Below are positions 56,143 to 64,000 of a DNA stretch of 64,000 bases, in pieces. Within the stretch, counting starts at the first letter, position 1. Each line of letters opens with the position of its first letter. The DNA is from Vanessa cardui (Eukaryota > Arthropoda > Insecta > Lepidoptera > Nymphalidae). The position numbers and the translations under genes were made by a program. Location of the stretch: positions 4,950,248-5,014,247 of the forward strand of contig NC_061152.1 in NCBI RefSeq assembly GCF_905220365.1, read 5' to 3'. Below the pieces are notes generated by a model. It saw only the letters and a list, made by a program, of their open reading frames with translations, had not been told where the DNA came from and did no database searches.

Positions 56143-56698
56143 GCTAGCGACCCAGCCCGCATTCACTTACAGTGCTGATACTAAATATACTATACAATGT
56201 CTTACAATACAAACCATCCCTGCGTTTTAAATCTGTAATATCTTCGAAGATATTCATTTAAGTAGTTAATTATATAAGGTTCAATGCTTTGCTTAAAATC
56301 GCTTCCTCGTAAAAATAAACGATAAAAAAATGTATGGTGGGTTATCTAAAACGATAGCCATATACTGTGGTGGGAGCCTTTTTGAAGATCTTTTTAAGGC
56401 TTAGAAGAGCTTAGAAGAGTCTTTTAGGCTTTCTAGAATACTGTAGAATATTATTTTGTTCTATCTCGCAGGGTTCATTCAGTGTCAGCGATAAAATGTA
56501 TCAATTAATGACATCACATTAGAAACTACTAAAATTATCACTGATTCTTAACTATGTTGTGTATGTATTATAAACAAAAACATTCCTCTCGAATCACTCT
56601 ATCTATTAAAAAATCTGCAAGAAAATCCATTGGAAAATTCTAAAGATCTAAGCAATATATTAAGGACAGACAGCGGTAAGCGACTTTGTTTGCTAATT
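56143..56698 (-). mobile_element. Helitron G and Helitron D, both reversed
   Basis: 56143-56270: CTAGCGACCCAGCCCGCATT to CCTGCGTTTTAAATCTGTAA. 56500-56698: AATTAATGACATCACATTAG to GACAGCGGTAAGCGACTTTG. The middle part (56271-56499) includes a G-family body (GATAAAAAAATG, CAGGGTTCATTCAGTGTCAG). 56699-57025 is AT-rich and unassigned. Confidence 0.7.
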
Positions 56699-57029
56699 AT
56701 TACAAGTATTCATATTAATTAAATAATTAAGACGAATACTTGTTGAAAATGTAAAAAAAAAAAAAAACATTTGTGTTGGGAACAAGTAGCCTCGATATTA
56801 ATGTACTCGACTACACACGATCACAACATGATACAAGAAAAGGTTCAAAACTATTCAATTGCCACAATAAACGTAATAAACATAATTATTAAGCAACGTT
56901 TGTTTGTTGAACAACATAACGAAATAATGTTTTCTTTTATAATAACCCAACTTAGGATTTCCTTCAAGCATTTACAAGTAAATTGCATAATAAATTTAAG
57001 TGTTAAGTAATATATTTATATATTTACTT

Positions 57030-57320
57030 AGTTGTAGGGCTTTGTGCAAGCCCGTCTGGGTAGGTACTACCCACTCATCACTTATTCTACCACCAAATAA
57101 CAGTACTCAGTATTGTTGTGTTCCGGTTTGAAGGGTGAGTGAGCCACACTGGCTTACTACAAGCACAAGGGACATATCTTAGTTCCCAAGGTTGGTGGCA
57201 CATTGACGATTTAAGGAATAGCTAATATTTCTTACAGCGTTATCGTCTATGGGTGATGGTGACCACTTACCATCAGGTGGCCCATATGCTCGTCCGCCAA
57301 TCTATACCACAATAAAAAAA
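57030..57320 (-). mobile_element. Family C, full length
   Basis: TTGTAGGGCTTTGTGCAAGC to CCCATATGCTCGTCCGCCAA, then CTATACCACAATAAAAAAA. Confidence 0.9.
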
Positions 57321-57529
57321 GTTGTAACCTTCTCGTTGGTTGTTAGGCTTGACAACCTTTGAGTGAGTGTAATGCTTCTAAATTTGCTTTTAAATTTGAT
57401 ATGCTTAAACTATACGGTAAATAATTTCAAATATTTTTTTTATTTATTTAAACATTATTAGCATACTCATCAATGGTCCTGTTGATAATTGGTAAGGTAA
57501 ATCTGGTACGATCAATTAAAGATCAAGGA

Positions 57530-57670
57530 GTAAATACGTGCTTACCGAGGCAAGGCAGTTTACACCCATCCAAAGTCAAGACTCAACTTTGTTACTGAGG
57601 TTTTCTTCGATTGAGTAACTAGATCTTTTATCGGCATGATCTGAGGTTTGAAACCGGGACCTTGTATATT
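57530..57670 (-). repeat. Unnamed repeat resembling a common lepidopteran element
   Basis: TACGTGCTTACCGAGGCAAG, TTTACACCCATCCAAAGTCA, GTTACTGAGGTTTTCTTCGA. I recognise the pattern (antisense) from multicopy sequences but not a name. It mimics a splice donor (CCTCG|GTAAGC) but has stops in every frame that matters. Confidence 0.4.
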
Positions 57671-57729
57671 TCTCAGTTAAATTTAGAATCTTCTAAACTC
57701 AGAAATACTGAGAATCTTGCCATAGTAAG

Positions 57730-57995
57730 TCCGTAAATTTCCCACTGCTGGGCTAATGGCCTCCTCTCTCATTAAGGAGAGGGCTTGAAACATTTTCCAC
57801 CATGCTGTTCCAATGCGGGTTGGTGGAATGAACATGTGGCAGAATTTCAATGAAATTCGATACATGAGCACGAGATGAATTATAAACACAAATTAAGCAC
57901 ATATATATATAAATATATATAGTGGTGCTTGCCTAGGTTTGAACCCGAGATCATCGGTTAAGATGCACGTGTTCTAACCACTGGGTCATCTCGGA
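57730..57995 (-). mobile_element. SINE A, (TA)n subtype
   Basis: GTCCGTAAATTTCCCACTGC to CTAACCACTGGGTCATCTCG, with a (TA)n between body and head (57900-57922). 57996-58700 is AT-rich and unassigned, with CAGTGCCATCTCTAATAAAT near 58240. Confidence 0.85.
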
Positions 57996-58704
57996 TTTGA
58001 CATAACGCTATCTAGTAATCACAAGTTGACATGTTTACATTAATTACGTGTACAGTAAAAAGCTTCCCCTGTATGATATTAGTATGATAAATATAAATTG
58101 TTCTTCCATAATATTAGTATTGTAATGAATAACCATATATCAAATGCTTGTTTGTCATACCATCACGCCCTGTCGTGAACGCAACGGAATTCACATATAC
58201 GTTTGGTCAATGATATTTTTCTTTGTTCGAAGTCCGTAGCGACAGCAGTGCCATCTCTAATAAATATATACAAAACAGTTCTTTTAATAAGCGTTACGTT
58301 TTATTTTACTTTTATATACTGCTTATTAAATAATACATTTAAAAATAAATTTAAGTTGAAAATAATGTCGAAAGTTCGCAACGAAACGCGGAGCTTCTTG
58401 TACATTGCAATAGCTTAGAAAATAGCACAACTGTTTATTAATTATATAATATAGTATCTTAGTTTATAATACAAGGAAACCTATTGTTTAATTTAAATAT
58501 AGTTTCATACAATATTACTGTAAGTAATAATGTCCAGAAAATATCCTACTTCTAGTCGAAATATTTTCTTTCGACAAGTACGCGCGCGTAACTGTTGGTT
58601 GTGTGGTACAAGTAACATTGTTTATGGGACACATGTGACCCAGTCATGCCCATGTATCAAATGAAGCGATGTACAACAATATTATGTATATTATTCATAG
58701 TAAT

Positions 58705-58805
58705 ATTGCATTGAAACAGCGTGGTGGAATATATTCCAAACCTTCTCCTCTAAGGGTGAAGGCTTTATCCAGCAGAGGGAAATTTACAGGCTGTTGTTGT
58801 TGTTA
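58705..58805 (+). mobile_element. SINE A 3' end
   Basis: TTGAAACAGCGTGGTGGAAT to CAGCAGAGGGAAATTTACAG with a (GTT)n tail. Confidence 0.8.
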
Positions 58806-58924
58806 TTGTATAGTAATATTGACCACTATAATAAAATCTGTGATAATCTTTGTATTTTCACCAGAAATAAGGATAAGCTTATAATCAGCGCGATTTCTAA
58901 AACATTTTCTACCTCGCACAACCA

Positions 58925-59130
58925 CTTTGTGGAACCAGCTTTCGTCGGCGGTTTTTTCCGAACCGATACGACATGGGAACCTTCAAGAAAAGAGCGTACT
59001 CCTTCCTCAAAGGCCGGCAACGCACCTGCTAGCAGGTACTGCAGATGTCCATGGGCGGTGGTAGTCACTTTCCATCAGGCGAGCCTCCTGCTCGTTTGCC
59101 ACCTATCACATAAAAAAATATACGCCAAGT
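58925..59130 (+). mobile_element. LINE 3' end with ORF2 C-terminal remnant
   Basis: GTGGAACCAGCTTTCGTCGG, CCTTCAAGAAAAGAGCGTAC, TCCTTCCTCAAAGGCCGGCA, then GTCCATGGGCGGTGGTAGTC and CTCGTTTGCCACCTATCACA with oligo-A. I know this as the end of a widespread lepidopteran LINE; the upstream bases look like decayed codons (LWNQLSSAV). Confidence 0.7.
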
Positions 59131-59221
59131 TTCCGGCTCCATAAAATGAATAATTACTTTTTGGGGTAAGGTATCCGTTTGTAAAAAATACATTCATAAA
59201 GAAGGCATATTATTAATTACA

Positions 59222-59450
59222 AAATTATACATACGATAAAAAAGCGTGAAATTAATACTTGTTGACTTTCAGGCTGGATATTTTATAGATATATTAAATT
59301 GTATTTAACTAAGATGACTTCGTATTTTTAAATGTTGAAAGAGAGTAACTACTGAACCGGTGATAGTTTCTCTTAAAATAGTTGTTAAATAACGATACAA
59401 AACTGCTTGTAAAAGCCTTTTTTAATAAAGTATACTATGATTTTATGTTC
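59222..59450 (+). mobile_element. LINE-F 3' UTR
   Basis: AAATTATACATACGATAAAA to GCTTGTAAAAGCCTTTTTTA, ATAAAGTATACTATGATTTT; diverged. Confidence 0.7.
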
Positions 59451-59529
59451 ACTAGAACACGTATTATTAGTAAATTTCCATTCGATAATTTAAAAAGCAG
59501 TAAAAGAAAACATCGCTGAGCAATCTTAC

Positions 59530-59589
59530 CTATAATTTCCTTTCGATGATAATTACAAAATTCTACGTAAAGAAACTTGTAATTGTTCT
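59530..59589 (-). CDS. Candidate internal exon of the second minus-strand gene
   Basis: 60 bp with a strong acceptor (AATTTATTTTTTCAG) and donor (ATAG|GTAAGA). Only one frame is open: two bases, then 19 codons (NNYKFLYVEFCNYHRKEII), then one base, so phase 1 in and 1 out. This joins in frame to the terminal exon at 56035-55927. The peptide has one cysteine and no named domain. A short exon with two good splice sites can occur by chance. Confidence 0.4.
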
Positions 59590-59754
59590 CTGAAAAAATA
59601 AATTATAAATTAAATTCGAGCCCATAAGCTCATCTTCTCTTTGTCTTTTATGTTTTCAAATTTAAATAGAATTTAATAACGGGAGGTATTATAAGCAGAT
59701 CGATTCATAAATGATCCTAACAAACATTGCATGAAAAGTAAACGAAGAAATGAG

Positions 59755-59935
59755 ATCGTCCTTTATTCGAAGTCAGTTAAACAACAACCACGCCGCATTG
59801 CACCAGAGTAGAGAAACAAGCTTCAGAGCTGTTTCTCTAAAAGAGATAGTTAAGCGAAACCTTAGGAGCAGTGAGTCATTCCGTAGCCAGTACCTCTACC
59901 AATTTATGAAAAAAAAAACTATTAATACTACTTTT
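59755..59935 (+). other. Open segment of uncertain coding status
   Basis: Sixty or so open codons (RSSFIRSQLNNNHAALHQSR, then LKEIVKRNLRSSESFRSQYL) with balanced codon use, ending in a poly-A-like run of ten A. It could be a processed fragment or a decayed exon. No splice sites are convincing. Confidence 0.2.
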
Positions 59936-59965
59936 GGTTTTTTTCTAATACGACGTACACAGAAA

Positions 59966-60230
59966 CAGCCTGTAAATTTACCTAGCTCCTATCTTATTGG
60001 GGAGAAGGTTTGAAACATATACCGCCATATTGTTTCAATGTGGGTTGGTTGAATGCACATGTGGTAGAATTTCGATAAAATTAGACACAAGCGTGTTTTC
60101 TCTTGAGATGAATTATAAACACTAATTGAGCATAAGAATATTTAGTGGTGCTTGCCTGGGTTAGAACCCGTAGTTATTGGTTCAGATGCACGCGTTTTAA
60201 CAACTGAGCAAACTCGCTTCTAATACTCCT
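59966..60230 (-). mobile_element. SINE A
   Basis: AACAGCCTGTAAATTTACCT to ACAACTGAGCAAACTCGC; somewhat diverged. The flanks on both sides contain related A-rich text (TACCTCTACCAATTTATGAA and TACTCCTATCAATTTCTGAA). Confidence 0.75.
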
Positions 60231-60414
60231 ATCAATTTCTGAAAAAAATACACGACACTTGTTTTTTTTAATACGACTCATGTACATGCCATCTATTATT
60301 CGGTAATGACACTATGTTTGTGTTACAAATTTTCATAACCAAAGGACATGACAACCTTTATCAAAACGATTATTCCAAGACGTATTGCTAGCGTAGCTAA
60401 AATAAAATGATGTC

Positions 60415-60545
60415 TGAGCTAAAGTTACCTGTGAGGCCAAGTCCAGATGAGTCGAGACGTCTCGGTAACTTAAGCCTTACTTAGGCCGAACAGTAAGTCA
60501 CTCACTGCTGTTCGTATCACGAATCAACAGCCTGGCTATGAAAAA
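60415..60545. repeat. Unclassified repeat with palindromic core
   Basis: AGTCGAGACGTCTCGGTAAC, TAAGCCTTACTTAGGCCGAA and CTGTTCGTATCACGAATCAA are short inverted motifs. All three minus frames between apparent splice sites contain stops, so it is not an exon. Confidence 0.4.
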
Positions 60546-60919
60546 ATAACCAATGGAGAATAACTTAAAAATCTTTTCAAACCTATTTATCATTTTATCA
60601 TCAAATAAAAATATGTAGAGATGCTATACAGTACTATTTTATTTATTTATTTATTAGATCACCAACAAAATACACACTTAAAACATTCCAGATACATAAA
60701 TAAAAAATAAGACTAGTGGTATCTTACTTATAGGTGATAACAGCATGCACAAAATATAAGTTAAGCGACAACAAACAGAAGGTAAAAAAAGCTAATTAAA
60801 AACCATTATACAACAACAATAAATTAAAATAAAGATAAAATCATAAGTAAACTATCTAAACTTAAAAATTTTATTTATAATTAATATTTTATTTTTAAAT
60901 TTTTTCATATTACCGAGTA

Positions 60920-62040
60920 CTACGTCCACGATATGAGCATGCTACGAGAACGCTACGATATGCTACGCTTGTATTAAATATTTGTATAGTAAGAAAAATA
61001 TATAAAAATGTAGTGAATTATTTTTTTAGATAACATGTAGTAAGCTCAACTGTATTTTATCTTTTGTATCGAGTCCAATGAACTTCGAGTGTATAATCAT
61101 TTTATTCCATTTTGAAATTTATGACAATTTTTATCAAATTATTTTGTAATTTGATTAAATTATGTTAAGTAGTCAATGAAAGGAATTGAAGGTTCTTATA
61201 TGCTTTTTTATGTTTTACTAAGCTTTGATATCAAAATTTACTTACCATACTTACCATTATTTGCTATAAATTTTAGGTGGTACCAATAAATCTTACCATA
61301 CTAATCCTTCATTGATAATTAAGCATGGACAATAAAAAAAAATAGAATTTTAATCTTTTTGTTACTCATCATTTATTTTTATATGTGATAAATTTAAGTG
61401 TAATAAATCACATCAAAATCAGTCCAGCCTACATTTATCTGAATCAGGGATGCGCCTTTAAAACATGTTATGCAGTAATCAGTGCGTGAAACACTTCTTC
61501 TCAAACTTCGTAATATATTTTCCATAAAAATTGTTCAATTAAAAATATATTAAATTCAGTTAATGCACATATCGTACACATGTTTTTACAAACACTTTTC
61601 CAATTACGCATTTATTTGTTACATTATGTGATTTGTAACACCATTTTATTTAAATAAAATTATGTGTACAAAAGTTTAAACGAAATCTCTTGCTTTTTCT
61701 AGTGTAGAGTTATTTTATAATGATAAACTCAAAATCCACCGCAGAACACGAGCGTGACACGTCAGAATGTGCTTTTGCGACATTGACTTTACTAATTATA
61801 AAATGAATAAGGCACACGTATCAAAATCGCGTAGCAGAGTAAGTCGCTTGTTGTCATTTCACTATTGCAACATTATTATTACTACACAATCGAACGTCTA
61901 GATGTTGTTAATAAGATACAGTTTGTTATATTCTTTTAGTTTCATTGTACGATATCTTTTTTATAAATATATTAACATATGCTACTAACGAATTACGTAG
62001 CACTAAGCTGTGTAGCACTTCATACTGTCTACGCTTTGTA
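60920..62040. repeat. AT-rich tract with GCTACG motifs at both ends
   Basis: 60930-60970 (GAGCATGCTACGAGAACGCT, ACGATATGCTACGC) and 61980-62035 (ACGTAGCACTAAGCTGTGTA, GCACTTCATACTGTCTACG). Nothing else was recognised inside. 60545-60920 includes (TTTA)n near 60640. Confidence 0.4.
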
Positions 62041-62419
62041 TTTTCATGTTTTCTCTACGACTTCAGTTTTAAATAATCTTTGGGCGTGATTAAAGTGAAA
62101 TTTGAAAGTCTAGTGAAACGTTACTGTATATAACGTTGGTAGAGATCTGTTGAAAATGCATCTGTTATATGTAGAGTTTTTGTTATATCGATTTAAAAAA
62201 AAATGATGGTATTCAAAATGATTTTAATCCAAACAAACAAGCTTAGATATCAAACAGGATTAGTTCTATGTAATTCTTTTATAATGAAGCATGTAATTAT
62301 ATATGTGAATTTACTATTGAATAAACCGTGCTATAAAGAGATAGAAAGTAGTTCACTAATGAATCGGCTTACCATTTTATACGATTGACGCAATCCATGA
62401 ACCTTGCTTAATTAAAAAA

Positions 62420-62458
62420 AATATAACGAAAGAAAGAGAAAGAAAGAAAAAAAGAAGA
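62420..62458 (+). repeat. Purine-rich run
   Basis: GAAAGAAAGAGAAAGAAAGA then AAAAAAAGAAGAG. On the minus strand it is a pyrimidine tract followed by AATTAAG, a possible acceptor. 62041-62420 and 62460-63060 hold nothing I can assign. Confidence 0.7.
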
Positions 62459-63064
62459 GTTCCATTCTATTACGTAATAAACATATACGTATCAATGAGT
62501 ACAAAATAATTTATGATTTCTTGACAAATAGTTGTCACACGTAGCTTTGATTGGGGTTCCGGCTTGGTTCGGTCAGATTGTTTCAACAAGTTGAGAAAGG
62601 TAACAGACAGATTGAATTACTTTCGTATTTATTATATTAGTATATATAGTTATCGATTTAATTATGTATGTTTTTGTTGTAGAAAATAATTCACTGGTTG
62701 ATCCGCTACAGTGAGAGTAAATTAAAATACAACAACGTTTTTAATTAAAGATAAATAACGAACATATTTCGAATCCTATTTCATAAAATAGTCTCCCATG
62801 CTAAATTTTAGTAGACTCAAAATTGCATGACTATAAAAACCTATATAAACATATATATGTTAGTATATATCACACACGATCAATTAAGAAGGAAAGGATA
62901 TGTGTCTTTATAATGACGTTTATTAATATGATACTATATTTCATAAAAAACTGTAATAACCCAACCCTAATTAGCGGTTCTCAAACTACACCCCCTCTGA
63001 GGCATAAATTACTTGGAGCAAAATATTGATTACGCAAAAAAAAAACGTGTTATAAAATTTACTA

Positions 63065-63300
63065 ATGTTGGGAATCATTGAGCTTTTGCGAAGCCAAAAT
63101 TCATTCCTCTAGCGACTGGCCCAGCGTTAGACAAGGACGGAAGATATATACGATAGAGAGAGACGAAGAGATACAGAGAGCTACGCCCAATCAATGAATA
63201 CAACCTTACTGAAGCCTGCAGAGTCGTTAGTGTGTCGCGTACTCTCAACGGAGACGGTGTGTTCGACCGTTCGATATTTAAAAAAAAAAACATCCCCAAT
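63065..63300. other. Unclassified CpG-containing segment
   Basis: CTAGCGACTGGCCCAGCGTT, GATAGAGAGAGACGAAGAGA, GTGTCGCGTACTCTCAACGG. It is more GC-rich than its flanks and I suspect a repeat or a promoter, with no TATA or ORF to decide. 63300-64000 is AT-rich; a minus-strand open stretch at 63605-63480 after CTACCTTTTAG was noted but not called. Confidence 0.25.
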
Positions 63301-64000
63301 AATCAAAAAGAATATTAAATCAATTGCAAAATAATTGAATAACAAATATAAAATAAATAATAATAACACAACCAAAACGCAATTGTGGCCTTTGTAACTC
63401 GAATCGTGATAATAAAACGAATTTTCGTGTTATTTCTTTTGTTAATATATAACATATATATTATTATCTACTATGTGTTAAACGATATAACTACATGTGT
63501 TTTAATAATCCGTACGACATGTATCGCGTTATTATTGCGTTTTATTGCGTTCGTGGATAACGCAGAATTTCTTTGTTCTATACGTTCGCCTCGCCGTATT
63601 CCATGCTAAAAGGTAGTATATACAGATGTTCTATCAGCCATTTTGACGTGTTAACTGTGTACTACAGCATTATATTTTGCGAATTTCATTTCAATTATTT
63701 GCAAATAATAATGCCTTTGGATTCCACGTTAATCCTTTGTGTGTTAAATACATAGTCGATTAGTTTATAAGATTTCAACTGTTTATTTTCGCTGAATATA
63801 TTGGTGTAATGTATAAGGTTCTTTTATGTTTCAATATAGATTCTCACCGACCAACCAACCGTAGCTGCAATCGTGGGTGTGAACTTAACTACGGTGTAAC
63901 ATTATTATTATGATTGTTAATAACAAAATTGATAAGTAATTTAATATGTTTAATTTATTGATTTTATTACAGGATATATACAATTAATTATACATATATT

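Noticed and set aside
57535..57670. Minus-strand segment ending CCTCG|GTAAGC
   Set aside because: Matches a multicopy repeat pattern and has no usable frame.
60426..60545. Minus-strand segment ending CACAG|GTAACT
   Set aside because: All three frames have stops between the apparent splice sites; palindromic repeat instead.
62345..62378. 34-bp minus-strand segment between a pyrimidine-rich acceptor and GTAAGC donor
   Set aside because: Two frames are open by chance length alone, and neither phase joins the exon at 59589.
63480..63605. Minus-strand open stretch after CTACCTTTTAG
   Set aside because: Donors present are phase 0 only, fitting no neighbour; composition is repeat-like. Could be revisited with transcripts.
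1..64000. CRISPR arrays, bacterial operons or viral genomes
   Set aside because: No regularly spaced repeats, no ribosome-binding sites with operon layout, and no viral structural or replication genes were seen.

Overview
The window looks like nuclear DNA of a lepidopteran, most likely a butterfly. It is AT-rich, has intron-like splice signals, and is packed with element families I recognise as lepidopteran: tRNA-derived SINEs, Helitron-like TC...CTAG elements, RTE-type LINEs and LINE 3' ends. This is recognition by eye; no search was run. There are no bacterial operons, rRNA or tRNA genes, or CRISPR arrays.

Host genes are sparse. The best is a secreted Kazal-like protein gene on the minus strand at the left edge: four exons (3191-2894, 2344-2069, 1473-1332, 828-668) with matching splice phases, continuing past position 1. 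A second minus-strand gene is suggested by a terminal exon ending at 55927 and a phase-compatible exon at 59530-59589. Three exon-like segments on the plus strand (14196-14247, 26521-26617, 36198-36313) could belong to a gene with long introns, but I could not identify it.

Nearly everything from 3.4 to 55.2 kb, and much of the rest, is mobile DNA. For reference I name the families: SINE A (tRNA-derived, 3' end with CCCAGCAGTGGGAAATTTAC); SINE B (second tRNA-derived SINE, CCTCCGTGGTCGAGTGG); family C (GGTGGTAGGGCTTTGTGCAAG, unclassified); Helitrons D, G, H and I (TC...CTAG ends in the best copies); composite E (a 1.6-1.8 kb unit built from a foldback with ACCGACTTC ends, a nested 252-bp Helitron and a long tail); LINE-F (a LINE 3' UTR ending CTTGAATAAAGTTTATTTTG). 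The only autonomous-type element is an almost full-length APE-type LINE at 47281-51194, with ORF1, a frameshifted ORF2, an (ATT)n tail and a 12-bp target-site duplication inside a Helitron H.

The most unusual short sequence is at 40603-40647: nine consecutive, perfectly phased alternating heat-shock-element pentamers, most of them inside a 44-bp perfect palindrome. A four-pentamer array lies 1.8 kb away. The 60-64 kb end is mostly unassigned AT-rich DNA.
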